A stretch of 64,000 nt of DNA from a bacterium (GCA_018662325.1 JABJGM010000005.1:1-64000), one strand, 5' to 3'; counted from the stretch's first letter, positions 1-8,921 are shown. Numbers and translations: made by a program. Notes: generated by a model not told the origin, from the sequence alone.

Positions 1-359
<359 letters not shown>

Positions 360-372
360 TTTAATAAGTTCA

Positions 373-410
373 TTGTAACCACTGCATAATTTCTTATGTG
401 TTGGTTACAA
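373..410 (+). other. 23S-5S spacer stem-loop
   Basis: An inverted repeat TTGTAACCA / TGGTTACAA encloses a second inner pairing CATAA/TTATG. This is a long hairpin just after 23S, probably an rRNA processing or spacer structure. Inferred from base pairing only. Confidence 0.5.
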
Positions 411-470
411 CGAATGTCTTTAATCAGCATTACTGTTTATAACCAGTAAAATTACATTGCTTTTATCTTA

Positions 471-502
471 CAAAACCTATATCTTATAGAAAAGAGGTTT
501 TG
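471..502 (+). other. hairpin immediately upstream of 5S rRNA
   Basis: CAAAACCT (471-478) pairs with AGGTTTTG (495-502) directly before the 5S acceptor stem. It is likely a processing stem of the rRNA precursor. No promoter is evident here, so 5S is probably cotranscribed with 23S. Confidence 0.45.
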
Positions 503-612
503 TCTTGGTGCTTATAGATAGTGGGGTACACCTGTTCTCATCTCGAACACAGTAGTTAAGCCACTAATCGCCGATGATACTGTTTAACGGTAAAGTAGGG
601 CGGCGCCAAGAC
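503..612 (+). rRNA. rrf: 5S ribosomal RNA
   Basis: About 110 nt. The terminal helix pairs TCTTGG with CCAAGA. Conserved 5S segments are visible: 'ctcatctcgaacacag' and the 'gccgatgatactg' region followed by 'gtaaagtagggcgg'. It follows 23S in the usual order and precedes a terminator. Ends are approximate by a few bases. Confidence 0.93.
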
Positions 613-631
613 AAAGCTTCTTTTTTATTAG

Positions 632-665
632 AAAGCCTATTATTTTAAATAGGCTTTTTTTATTT
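632..665 (+). terminator. rRNA operon terminator
   Basis: AAAGCCTATT pairs with AATAGGCTTT and is followed by a run of T. It lies 20 nt after 5S and marks the end of the rRNA operon. Confidence 0.85.
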
Positions 666-680
666 GTATACTTAGATTTA

Positions 681-709
681 TTGAACAATATTAAACAAAT
701 TGGTAAAAT
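681..709 (+). promoter_or_regulatory. sigma70-type promoter of the DUF2779 gene
   Basis: TTGAAC, 17 bp, then TAAAAT, with TGG before the -10 (extended -10). The predicted start is about 19 nt upstream of the ATG at 735. Confidence 0.6.
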
Positions 710-734
710 TTATTCTTACATTTAACCAATATAA

Positions 735-2306
735 ATGAAAATTTTATCAAAAACTGATCTGCTGCGAAATCAAATATGTCCAACTAAATTAGCGCTAGAT
801 AAACAAGAAAACCCGTTAAAAGATAGATCTAAAGATGAATCCCTACACTCAGGTGTATTATCTCATTATCGTCGTGAAGGAGGTTACCAGATTGAAGATA
901 TTGCAGAACAAATGTTTGAAGGTATACAAAAATCTACACTTTTTGGGGTCAAAGGATTACTTGAGACTCAAAGTTTAGTTTTTGGTAAAGTACCTGCTGT
1001 CTCTCAAGCATCAGCCCAAAGTAGTGGTAATTATGCGCGTGCAGATATTTTAGCAAAAATGCCTCAAAAGGAAGTTAATCTTGAACTAAGAAATTATATG
1101 AGAGAAAATTATAGATCTTCTTATGGTGGATATCACGCTCTATATGAAGTTAAATCAACTACTACAGTTAAGAAGGATCACATAGTTGATTTAGCATTTC
1201 AGACTCATGTATTTGAATCTAGTGCTTATAAAATTGGGAAGACCTTTGTAATAACAGTTAAAAAAGACTTTGAAAGAACAGATCAAGAAATTAATCCAAG
1301 TCACATTTTGGAAATTACAGATGTAACTGATAGAGTTTTAAATGAACTACCAAATCTTAAGGAAAAAATTAATTCTGCTCATTTCACATTAAATCAATCA
1401 GAAATTCCTTCATCAACTATATATAAACAATGTAATCACAATAAAGCGGATACCATTTGTCCTCATATAGCTTACTGTCCTAATTGGTCTAACTTAGATG
1501 CAGAAAAAACTCCAATCTTTTATCTTCCATTTTTAAGTCAAAAAAAACAGGATCAATATGCAGAAGATAATATTATGTATATCGAAGACATCGATCCTAA
1601 AGATAAAAAACTTACTAAAACTCAAACCCCAGTAGTTTTAGCTCATAAACAAGATCAACCATTAATTAACCTTGATAAAATTCAAGAGTTTTTAGATCAA
1701 GTTGATACTAATTTACCAATAAGTTTTTTAGACTTTGAAACTTTTACAAAAGTAATACCTGAGATTGGACACAAACCATATCAATTAATTCCTATACTTT
1801 CATCAACTGGCATTTTATATCCAACAAATCATTTAGTAAGGCACGATTTTATTGAAACATCAATGCCAAGTAACTCAAGATTTTTTGCTGAATCCTTAAT
1901 TAGAAACATTGATAGTATTGGTTCAATCTTTTCATGGTATATGCAATTTGAAAAATCTGTAATAAAACAATTAATCCATATGAATCCTGATCTTGATGGG
2001 GAATTAAATTCAATTTGCGATAGAATGTTAGATTTAAGAGACCCATTTTCAAAAGGATATTATGTCGATAGAGGATTTGAAGGAACCACAAAATTAAAAA
2101 AAGTTGGACATATATTAACTCAAGATCTTAGCTATAATGGATTAGAAGTTGATAATGGAAGCATGGTAGGAGATCACTGGTATGAAATGATAAACTCAGA
2201 TGATATCCATAAAAAAAATACAATAATTACTAATCTACAAAAATACTGTAGTCTAGATACAACAAGTTTAGTTAGAATTTATCAATTTCTAAAAGATCTT
2301 ACATAA
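735..2306 (+). CDS. DUF2779 family protein: Fe-S PD-(D/E)xK nuclease fused to a DnaQ-like exonuclease
   Basis: Two nuclease folds appear in one chain. The N-terminal part (about 1-255) has the layout of Cas4/AddB-type nucleases: C15 near the start, an acidic D104 in 'ARADIL', E138/K140 in 'YEVKSTT', Q156 in the following helix, and a cysteine trio C233/C242/C248. Together these make four cysteines suited to a 4Fe-4S cluster. The C-terminal half (about 325-523) is the DUF2779 region, with 'SFLDFETF' (DxE exonuclease motif) and 'YCSLDTTSLVRI' (YxxxD) as in DEDD exonucleases. It should act on nucleic acid, but the substrate is unknown. It stands alone between its own promoter and a terminator. 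No CRISPR or restriction partner is adjacent. Family call is firm; biochemical role is inferred. Confidence 0.8.
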   Translation: MKILSKTDLLRNQICPTKLALDKQENPLKDRSKDESLHSGVLSHYRREGGYQIEDIAEQMFEGIQKSTLFGVKGLLETQSLVFGKVPAVSQASAQSSGNYARADILAKMPQKEVNLELRNYMRENYRSSYGGYHALYEVKSTTTVKKDHIVDLAFQTHVFESSAYKIGKTFVITVKKDFERTDQEINPSHILEITDVTDRVLNELPNLKEKINSAHFTLNQSEIPSSTIYKQCNHNKADTICPHIAYCPNWSNLDAEKTPIFYLPFLSQKKQDQYAEDNIMYIEDIDPKDKKLTKTQTPVVLAHKQDQPLINLDKIQEFLDQVDTNLPISFLDFETFTKVIPEIGHKPYQLIPILSSTGILYPTNHLVRHDFIETSMPSNSRFFAESLIRNIDSIGSIFSWYMQFEKSVIKQLIHMNPDLDGELNSICDRMLDLRDPFSKGYYVDRGFEGTTKLKKVGHILTQDLSYNGLEVDNGSMVGDHWYEMINSDDIHKKNTIITNLQKYCSLDTTSLVRIYQFLKDLT

Positions 2307-2314
2307 GAATAAAA

Positions 2315-2341
2315 AAAAAGCACCTTCGGGTGCTTTTTTAA
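2315..2341. terminator. bidirectional terminator
   Basis: AAAGCACC-TTCG-GGTGCTTT is a tetraloop hairpin with an A run on the left and a T run on the right. It serves both converging genes (DUF2779 and the TraC-like gene). Confidence 0.85.
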
Positions 2342-2346
2342 TTAAA

Positions 2347-3051
2347 CTAGCTTAGATTCTGGAGATTTTCGTCGGTTAGAGATTCATTTCTTGAAATTTC
2401 AGGATTATAAGCTTCATAGAAATATTCTATTAACTCCCGGGTATTTAATCGTTTAACTTCTAATCCACAATTTGCAAGACTATGAATAACTGTTTCAGAA
2501 CGTGATTCGAGACCGGTTTTAAGTTTATCAAATTGTTTAAGTCTACTTAAAAAAGATGACCGAGTATCACCCTGCCGAAATCTTTCTAAAAATCTTGTAA
2601 ATATAGAGACTTTTTTTGAGGTGAAAGTTTCAAAAGGTACAACTACGTAAAACTTTTTATCCATAATATCAACATAATCTAACAACCTTGAAATATAATC
2701 AATATACTCAAGAGTTTGATTTTTGAGAAGTTCATTAGTTTGATTATCAGCTCTTTTCTTTAGTTTCTCTAGGTATTCATCTAGATCAACTTTTTTAGAA
2801 TCAATTACTATTTGAACAGGAAAATCTATAGTATTTAAAAAACTTCTGTAAGATGCAATGATTGCTTCTTGTTCATGTTCAGATTTAAGGTTGAAATTAA
2901 TTGAACCACACTCTAAAACAGCTCGAACACCACCATTTTTTAAAATAACAACATCATCTTTTATTTCAGATATTCTTAAATGAGTCTGAGTTGCAGCATT
3001 TGGATTACTTCCGGATTTTTTTACTTTTTCTTTATTCTCCATGTTTAACAT
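2347..3051 (-). CDS. TraC/VirB4 N-terminal-like protein (T4SS-related)
   Basis: 234 aa resembling only the N-terminal, non-ATPase domain of conjugal TraC/VirB4. It has a beta-rich start ('DVVILKNGGVRAVLECGSINF') and the helical stretch 'EQEAIIASYRSFLNTIDFPV' typical of that domain. No Walker motif is present. This short TraC-like form is common in CPR genomes next to PrgI, which overlaps it by 20 nt upstream. It probably acts at the cytoplasmic membrane as part of a type IV secretion or DNA-uptake machine, but the full-length VirB4 ATPase is not in this window. The first residues are unsure: ATG at 3051 or at 3042. Confidence 0.65.
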   Translation of the reverse strand: MLNMENKEKVKKSGSNPNAATQTHLRISEIKDDVVILKNGGVRAVLECGSINFNLKSEHEQEAIIASYRSFLNTIDFPVQIVIDSKKVDLDEYLEKLKKRADNQTNELLKNQTLEYIDYISRLLDYVDIMDKKFYVVVPFETFTSKKVSIFTRFLERFRQGDTRSSFLSRLKQFDKLKTGLESRSETVIHSLANCGLEVKRLNTRELIEYFYEAYNPEISRNESLTDENLQNLS

Positions 3052-3463
3052 TAATTTTATCTAAAATTGATTCTAGTTTTTTGTCAGATAAATCTCCTTT
3101 ACGAGAATCTTTCTTTTTTAAGTTTGGATCAATATGAACAAAAGTATCTGAGTACTTTGGTGTATATAATAAATTTTTATGACTAAAAAATCTAGTCCTA
3201 GGCTTAAGCAAAAATTCAATCAAATGGAGTAGATAATTAATAAATGTCATATGCGAAATTTTCACAAAAGCAAATACTAAAGTCATAATAATCACAAAAC
3301 CAACCGTAGGACCCCATACAATTACTGTATATAAAGGATAAAGTGTTAAATACAAAGAATATGCAACACCACCTCCAAGTAGAACTATTCCTAGTTGTTT
3401 AAATGTAACGTTTAAAAAGATCGTATCTTCTCTTTGAACATTCTGTGGCACTTGAAATCTCAT
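3032..3463 (-). CDS. PrgI family membrane protein
   Basis: 143 aa from the chosen start. The opening 'MRFQVPQNVQREDTIF' and two adjacent membrane helices (around 'LGIVLLGGGVAYSLYLTLY' and the following 'VIVWGPTVGFVIIMTLVFA') fit the PrgI family, a small inner-membrane component found with VirB4/TraC in Gram-positive and CPR type IV systems. The ORF track start (3481) adds six residues. The extended -10 at 3484-3492 would start transcription around 3477, downstream of that codon, so the second ATG (3463) is preferred. It overlaps the TraC-like gene by 20 nt, which suggests translational coupling. Confidence 0.75.
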   Translation of the reverse strand: MRFQVPQNVQREDTIFLNVTFKQLGIVLLGGGVAYSLYLTLYPLYTVIVWGPTVGFVIIMTLVFAFVKISHMTFINYLLHLIEFLLKPRTRFFSHKNLLYTPKYSDTFVHIDPNLKKKDSRKGDLSDKKLESILDKINVKHGE

Positions 3464-3483
3464 ATATAAATTTACTTGCATTT

Positions 3484-3492
3484 ATTATAGCA
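3484..3492 (-). promoter_or_regulatory. extended -10 promoter of prgI-like gene
   Basis: Minus-strand TGCTATAAT, an extended -10. No good -35 is visible. It leaves only a ~14 nt leader before the preferred start and makes the annotated upstream ATG unlikely. Confidence 0.55.
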
Positions 3493-3508
3493 AGAATAAT
3501 GATAATTA

Positions 3509-4234
3509 TTAACTTTTTTTAAAAGGATGAAAAATCCGGGTTGCTAAAAAAGTGGGATAAGCAATAGCTTTATTTGTTATATTTATATATGGAGTTTTCG
3601 TAAATATCGAACCATTAAATTCTAAAACTTTATAAATTAAATAATGTTGAATTTGAATGATGAAATGGATTGCAGATTTAAATAAACTAGGTACTTTCTC
3701 TAGATTAAAAAGACCAGTATCCATTAGCTGAATTTCATTCTCTGGATTTAGTTTGAAATTAAATACTTTTAAGGATTCTGTTCTCGAGAAAAAATAACTA
3801 ATTAAACCTTTAGCTGCATCCGCTCCTAAAAAGTCAATAGCCTTATTTTCACTCAAGTAAAGTTCATTTGAAAGCTCTACATATTTTTTTAACTGACTAC
3901 AAATTACTGGGTCCGATAAGTTAAACTCTGATAAAATTGGCTGAGTATTAAATTCTTGTTCAATAACATAAGGAACAGATATAAAATGACCATTAACGCA
4001 AATACAAGCTGGATCTAAAATATTAGTATCTAAAGTTTGAATTCCTAATTCAGAAAGAATTTCTAGGTTTTCCTGCATTCCTAAGGCATCGTTAGAGTTC
4101 CAAAAGCAATCAGGATATTTATAAACATATTGACAATTATTTTTTGATTCACCTTCCAACAGGCATACATTATGTTCTGCACCAGAGGCAAAAGGCTTTT
4201 GAAGATTCAATATATCAGAAGAAAATTTATTCAT
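3509..4234 (-). CDS. kinase-fold-like protein of unknown function
   Basis: 241 aa, not confidently recognised. The N-terminus 'FASGAEHNVCLL' followed by 'YVYKYP' resembles a glycine loop and a beta3 lysine of protein-kinase-like folds. 'IDFLGADAAKG' and 'QLMDTGLFNL' sit roughly where a catalytic loop and DFG-like metal ligand would be. These are resemblances by eye only. No membrane helix or signal peptide is seen. It is divergent from lepA and upstream of nothing obvious, so context gives no role. It could be an aminoglycoside-phosphotransferase-like or regulatory pseudokinase, or unrelated. Confidence 0.4.
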   Translation of the reverse strand: MNKFSSDILNLQKPFASGAEHNVCLLEGESKNNCQYVYKYPDCFWNSNDALGMQENLEILSELGIQTLDTNILDPACICVNGHFISVPYVIEQEFNTQPILSEFNLSDPVICSQLKKYVELSNELYLSENKAIDFLGADAAKGLISYFFSRTESLKVFNFKLNPENEIQLMDTGLFNLEKVPSLFKSAIHFIIQIQHYLIYKVLEFNGSIFTKTPYINITNKAIAYPTFLATRIFHPFKKS

Positions 4235-4278
4235 AAAAAGGATTCAATTTCTAAAATTATAATTATCTAAAAAGCAAA

Positions 4279-4307
4279 TTGCAAATTTTGAGAATTTAGT
4301 TTAAATT
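4279..4307 (+). promoter_or_regulatory. lepA promoter
   Basis: TTGCAA, exactly 17 bp, TAAATT. The predicted start leaves only about 6 nt before the lepA ATG and no Shine-Dalgarno sequence. Confidence 0.6.
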
Positions 4308-4319
4308 AAGAAAAAAACT

Positions 4320-6134
4320 ATGAATAAAAACATTCGAAATTTCTGTATTATTGCGCATATCGATCATGGTAAGTCTACACTTTCAGATCGTATGCTAGAA
4401 ATCACTTCAACTCTCTCAAAGTATGAAATGAAACATACACAAATGTTAGACACAATGGATATCGAACAAGAAAGAGGAATTACAATTAAACTCCAACCTG
4501 TGAGGATGGAGTACGAAATGAATAATGAAAATTTCATTCTAAATCTAATTGATACACCTGGACATGTAGATTTTTCATATGAGGTATCAAGATCTTTAGC
4601 TGCCTGTGAAGGTGCGATTTTAGTGGTTGATGCTTCTCAAGGAATCGAAGCCCAAACTCTTGCAAATGTTTATATGGCATTAGAACACGACCTAACAATA
4701 ATACCTGTATTAAATAAAATAGATCTACCAGCGGCAAATCCAGATAAAGTTGGAGATGAAATTGCAAATTTACTTGGATGTGATAAAGATGAAATCCTTC
4801 AAGTTTCTGCTAAAATGGGTACCAATGTGGAGCAATTGATTCAACAAGTAATAAAAGACATTCCAGCTCCTCCAGAAAAACCTGAAAATGAAGAAACAAA
4901 AGCCTTAGTCTTTGATTCAACTTACGATCCTTACAAAGGGGTTGTAGTTTTTGTAAGAGTATTCCAAGGTCAAATAAACAAAAAAGACAAACTAAGACTT
5001 TTAAACACCATCTCAGACTTCGAAGCTCTAGAAGTTGGTTACTTTAAACCCAAATACGAGCCAAGTGAGAGTCTTAAAGAAGGTGAAGTGGGCTACATTG
5101 TTACTGGATTTAAGTCTGTAGGTGAAGCCAGAGTTGGTGACACTGTATATAAAACTCAAAACAAAGAGAAATTCCCTATGGAAAAAGCAGAAGCCTTAAG
5201 TGGGTATGAAAAAGTTAAACCTTTTGTATTTGCATCAGTATTTTGTACTGAAGCTTCGGATTATCCATTACTTAGAACCGCTCTTGAAAAATTAAGTTTA
5301 AACGATAGTGCTGTAACTTACGAACCTGAACAATCAACCGCACTTGGAAATGGATTTAGATGTGGGTTTTTAGGACTTCTGCATTTAGATATCGTACAAG
5401 AAAGATTAGAAAGAGAATTTGACTTAGATCTAATTGTTACAGCTCCTTCTGTGTCTTACAAGGTAAATCTTTCAAATAACACTCAAGAGACTATTTCAAA
5501 CCCTTCACTACTTCCTGATCCAGCTAGAATTGAAGCAGTTTTAGAACCATGGGTAAAAGCTGAAATCTTAGTTCCAAACGACTACGTAGGTGCAGTTTTA
5601 GAGCTCTGCCAAGATAAAAGAGGTATTCAAAAAGATATCCAATATTTAGCAAAAGATAGAGTAATGATTGTAAATGAACTTCCACTTGCAAACATAGTTG
5701 TGGATTTTTATGACAGACTTAAAACAGTAACTTCAGGTTACGCCTCTTTTAGTTATGATTTCCTAGAATTTAGAATAGAAAACTTAGTAAAATTAGACAT
5801 TTTAATTGCTGGTTCAAAAATTGATGCCTTTTCATGTGTAATACATAGAACAGAAGCTCAAAATTTTGGATCTAAGCTTGTTAAAAAGCTAAAGAAACTA
5901 ATTCCAAGAGCTCAATTTGAAATCGCTCTACAAGCCGCAATAGGCTCAAGGGTAATTGCAAGAGAAACAATCTCAGCTTTAAGAAAAGATGTAACCGCTA
6001 AACTCTACGGAGGGGATAGAACAAGAAAAGACAAACTTTTAAAGAAACAGAAGAAAGGTAAGAAAAGATTAAAAATGCTAGGAAACGTAACAGTTCCACA
6101 AGAAGCATTCCTAGCTGTACTTAAAAAAGATTAA
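4320..6134 (+). CDS. lepA: elongation factor 4 (LepA), translational GTPase
   Basis: 604 aa, the normal length. The G1 loop 'AHIDHGKST', the switch region 'MDIEQERGITIK', 'DTPGHVDFSYEV' and the guanine-specificity motif 'NKID' are intact. The C-terminal LepA-specific domain ends with the basic tail 'RKDKLLKKQKKGKKRLK' that binds the ribosome. EF4 acts on stalled or mistranslocated ribosomes. It is transcribed alone from its own promoter and closed by a bidirectional terminator. Nothing is unusual apart from the very short leader. Confidence 0.97.
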   Translation: MNKNIRNFCIIAHIDHGKSTLSDRMLEITSTLSKYEMKHTQMLDTMDIEQERGITIKLQPVRMEYEMNNENFILNLIDTPGHVDFSYEVSRSLAACEGAILVVDASQGIEAQTLANVYMALEHDLTIIPVLNKIDLPAANPDKVGDEIANLLGCDKDEILQVSAKMGTNVEQLIQQVIKDIPAPPEKPENEETKALVFDSTYDPYKGVVVFVRVFQGQINKKDKLRLLNTISDFEALEVGYFKPKYEPSESLKEGEVGYIVTGFKSVGEARVGDTVYKTQNKEKFPMEKAEALSGYEKVKPFVFASVFCTEASDYPLLRTALEKLSLNDSAVTYEPEQSTALGNGFRCGFLGLLHLDIVQERLEREFDLDLIVTAPSVSYKVNLSNNTQETISNPSLLPDPARIEAVLEPWVKAEILVPNDYVGAVLELCQDKRGIQKDIQYLAKDRVMIVNELPLANIVVDFYDRLKTVTSGYASFSYDFLEFRIENLVKLDILIAGSKIDAFSCVIHRTEAQNFGSKLVKKLKKLIPRAQFEIALQAAIGSRVIARETISALRKDVTAKLYGGDRTRKDKLLKKQKKGKKRLKMLGNVTVPQEAFLAVLKKD

Positions 6135-6138
6135 ATTA

Positions 6139-6166
6139 AAAAGGACCAATCAAGGTCCTTTTTTTA
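6139..6166. terminator. bidirectional terminator between lepA and the P-type ATPase
   Basis: AAGGACC / GGTCCTT stem with a 6-nt loop, flanked by A and T tracts on both sides. It closes both converging genes. Confidence 0.85.
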
Positions 6167-6176
6167 TAATTAAAAT

Positions 6177-8711
6177 TTATGAGGTTTTGGTTTGCAACTT
6201 ATTGGTCCATGCAACAAGTGGCTGAACTAAAAAGGCAGTACTAGAAAGCAATAATATCATAGCCCACTGAGTTAAGTTTAAAGGAGTAGTCTTTAGGTAT
6301 TCTTGCATTACTGGATTATAAATCGCAAATAATTGAATACAGAATGAAAATACAACCGAAACATTTAACCAGAAGTTATCGAACATTTGTTTAATTTTTG
6401 GAACAAAATCAAACTTACATACGTAAACCAGCATTAATTCAAACATCACAATTTGCGTAAATACCATAGTTCTAGCTAAACTTTGAGAGTTCATGTCAAA
6501 GCTTGCTCCAAAAATGGATTGATCGATTTTTAGTCCGTAAAAATATACAGCTAAATTTGCAAATATCTGAAGGAAAACAGCAATTGATATAAATTTACCA
6601 AATTTCGACAGTAAAGACTCATTGGTAGCATGAGGTTTTTCATTCATTATAGATTTATCTCTTACAGTTTGACCCAAGGCTAAAGCTGGAAAGGCATCTG
6701 TTACTAGGTTAATAAATAGTACTTGCAAGGGAATGATAGGAAGAGGAAAACCCATTAAAGTCAAAATAGACACAGCTGCAATAGTATCAAAATTAGCAGA
6801 AAGTAAAAATTTCAAAAAGGAAATAATATTTTTATATATTTTACGACCTTCAAAAATTGCATTCACAATAGTAGAGAAATTATCATCCTGAAGCACAATA
6901 TCAGCCACTTCCTTAGTAGCTTCCGTTCCTTTAATACCCATAGCGACTCCAACATCAGCTTTTTTAAGTGCTGGAGCATCATTTACTCCATCTCCTGAGA
7001 CAGCCACAACTTCACCCATAGACTGGAGCAGACTTACAAGTCTAAACTTATGTTTTGGAGAGGTTCTGGCAAAAATATCAAATTCTTTTAAAGCTTTTTT
7101 TAACTCGTAATCTTTCATTTTATCAATTTTATCACCAGTTAAACCTTTTGGATTTACAAAACCAATTTTCCTAGCAACACTAAGGGCAGTTTCCAAGTTA
7201 TCTCCGGTAATAACTTTTACATCAATTGAAGCTTTTCTAACATCAACTAAAGATTGTTTAACACTTAATCTAGGTGGATCAATCATAGCAACTAAACCAA
7301 CTAAAACTAAATCTTCTTCAGTAATTGAGTCAGCTTTTTTATATGCAAGAGCTAATACTCTAAGTGCATTATTCGAATAATCTACAGATTTATTTTGGAT
7401 GACTTTTCTGTAATTTGCATCAATTGCAACTTCTTTCCCATTAACTAAAACATGCGAACATTTTTTAATAAGCATTTCTAGAGCACCTTTAGTGTAAACT
7501 TTTTTTCCGTCAAAAACCGACATCATTTTTCTACTAGATGAAAAAGCCATTTCATCAACAATTTTTAATTGTTCTGGTAGATCATATTTTGCTGATAGAA
7601 CCTTTAAGGCAATTTCGGTTGGATCACCTAAAATATTTGGTACAACCTGGGAGTTATTACAGGCATTACAAATTTGCAATAAAGAATGTAAATCTTTATT
7701 GGAGGTTTTAAGTTTAAAATTCTTAAAATTGTAACCCTCACCTGGAATTTCTAAATCTTTAGAAAAGGTAAAAACATTAGTTACCATCATTTCATTTTTA
7801 GTCAGCGTCCCAGTTTTATCAGTACAAATTACAGTTGTTGCGCCTAAGGTCTCAACTGATTTTAATTTTCTTACAATAGCTTTTTTACGACTCAAAGCCT
7901 GTACTCCAAAAGCTAAAGTTAAGGTTAAGATTACAGGTAAACCTTCTGGAATTGCAGATACTCCTAAACTCACAGAAGTCATAAACAAATCAATAACTTT
8001 AAAGTCTTTAAGATAACCAAGTAAAAAAACTAAAGATATAAGAGATAAAACAATAAAGCCAAGTTTCTTTGAAAGCTTATCAATTTGAATATCTAAAGGG
8101 GATGGGTCGTCTTGAGTTTCGTTTAATAGATTTACAATTTTTCCAAATTCAGTGTCTTTACCGGTCGCAAAAACCTCAGCATATCCATTCCCTGAGACAA
8201 CTAAGGTGCCCTTGAAAGTTCTAGATAAATCATCGAATTTAATATCTTTAGTAACAGGATTTGACTCTCCAGTTAATACAGCTTCATCTACTTTTAGATT
8301 ATAAACACTTAAAAGTTTGCAATCTGCAGGGATTTTATCTCCTTCGCTTAAATACAAAACATCTCCTGGAACCAAGTATTTAGTTTCAATCTCCTTTTTT
8401 ATACCATCTCTAATCACCACAGCTTTTGATTTTATCATACTCTTAAGTGATTCCACAGCTTTCTCAGCCTTGAATTCTTGAATGAAACCAACAACAGTAT
8501 TAATAACAACTACTATCAAAATAGCTATAGCATCCTTAGGATGGCCAATAATAAAAGACACACCACCTGCTAATACTAAAATCAGTACTAAGTAAGATTT
8601 TAACTGATCAAAGAGAATTCTTAGAATTTTAAAATCTTTCTTTTTAGGAATTTCATTTAAACCATAGATCTTAAGTCTTCTTGAAACTTCCTTGGAATTT
8701 AATCCTTGCAT
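6177..8711 (-). CDS. P-type cation-transporting ATPase (P2A, Ca2+-ATPase-like)
   Basis: 844 aa with the full P-type layout. It has an N-terminal cation-ATPase domain ('SRRLKIYGLNEIP'), 'LTGES' of the actuator domain, the phosphorylation motif 'DKTGTLT' (D298) and the hinge 'GDGVNDAPALKKADVG'. M4 'AIPEGLP' and M6 'NLVTDAFPALALG' are typical of the SERCA/PacL group, so Ca2+ export is the best guess. In M5 the sequence is 'LLSANFDTIAA': the Asn is kept, but the Glu used for SERCA site I is not at the usual place, so one rather than two ions may be carried. It is monocistronic. The minus strand has TATAAT at 8735-8740 upstream of the ATG. Confidence 0.88.
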   Translation of the reverse strand: MQGLNSKEVSRRLKIYGLNEIPKKKDFKILRILFDQLKSYLVLILVLAGGVSFIIGHPKDAIAILIVVVINTVVGFIQEFKAEKAVESLKSMIKSKAVVIRDGIKKEIETKYLVPGDVLYLSEGDKIPADCKLLSVYNLKVDEAVLTGESNPVTKDIKFDDLSRTFKGTLVVSGNGYAEVFATGKDTEFGKIVNLLNETQDDPSPLDIQIDKLSKKLGFIVLSLISLVFLLGYLKDFKVIDLFMTSVSLGVSAIPEGLPVILTLTLAFGVQALSRKKAIVRKLKSVETLGATTVICTDKTGTLTKNEMMVTNVFTFSKDLEIPGEGYNFKNFKLKTSNKDLHSLLQICNACNNSQVVPNILGDPTEIALKVLSAKYDLPEQLKIVDEMAFSSSRKMMSVFDGKKVYTKGALEMLIKKCSHVLVNGKEVAIDANYRKVIQNKSVDYSNNALRVLALAYKKADSITEEDLVLVGLVAMIDPPRLSVKQSLVDVRKASIDVKVITGDNLETALSVARKIGFVNPKGLTGDKIDKMKDYELKKALKEFDIFARTSPKHKFRLVSLLQSMGEVVAVSGDGVNDAPALKKADVGVAMGIKGTEATKEVADIVLQDDNFSTIVNAIFEGRKIYKNIISFLKFLLSANFDTIAAVSILTLMGFPLPIIPLQVLFINLVTDAFPALALGQTVRDKSIMNEKPHATNESLLSKFGKFISIAVFLQIFANLAVYFYGLKIDQSIFGASFDMNSQSLARTMVFTQIVMFELMLVYVCKFDFVPKIKQMFDNFWLNVSVVFSFCIQLFAIYNPVMQEYLKTTPLNLTQWAMILLLSSTAFLVQPLVAWTNKLQTKTS

Positions 8712-8734
8712 AATAAATAAATTAAGTTTTTTTT

Positions 8735-8740
8735 ATTATA
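8735..8740 (-). promoter_or_regulatory. -10 element of the P-type ATPase gene
   Basis: Minus-strand TATAAT preceded by GC, 24 nt before the ATG. The -35 is weak, so only the -10 is marked. Confidence 0.4.
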
Positions 8741-8767
8741 GCGAAATTTTAGAAAAATTAAAAAAAC

Positions 8768-8796
8768 TTGACTTTAAAAAACTGAATTAATATAAT
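8768..8796 (+). promoter_or_regulatory. tRNA-Gln promoter
   Basis: TTGACT, exactly 17 bp, TATAAT. This is a near-consensus sigma70 promoter, 17 nt upstream of the tRNA 5' end. Confidence 0.85.
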
Positions 8797-8812
8797 AATT
8801 TTACAAATTCGA

Positions 8813-8889
8813 TGGGGTGTCGCCAAGTGGACTAAGGCGCCTGGTTTTGGTCCAGGTATTCGAGGGTTCGAATCCTTCCACCCCAACCA
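8813..8889 (+). tRNA. tRNA-Gln (anticodon TTG)
   Basis: Cloverleaf readable by eye. Acceptor TGGGGTG/CACCCCA, anticodon stem CCTGG/CCAGG with loop TTTTGGT (anticodon TTG), and T-loop 'ggttcgaatcc'. Discriminator A and a genome-encoded CCA end at 8889. Confidence 0.96.
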
Positions 8890-8892
8890 AAC

Positions 8893-8921
8893 AAAACTAC
8901 TTATAATAAGTAGTTTTTTTG
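8893..8921 (+). terminator. tRNA-Gln terminator
   Basis: AAAACTACTTA / TAAGTAGTTTT hairpin with a T run, directly after the CCA end. Confidence 0.85.

Noticed and set aside
735-3463. Defence island or CRISPR locus around the DUF2779 nuclease
   Set aside because: No repeat array, Cas, restriction or toxin genes are adjacent; the Cas4-like part belongs to the DUF2779 architecture.
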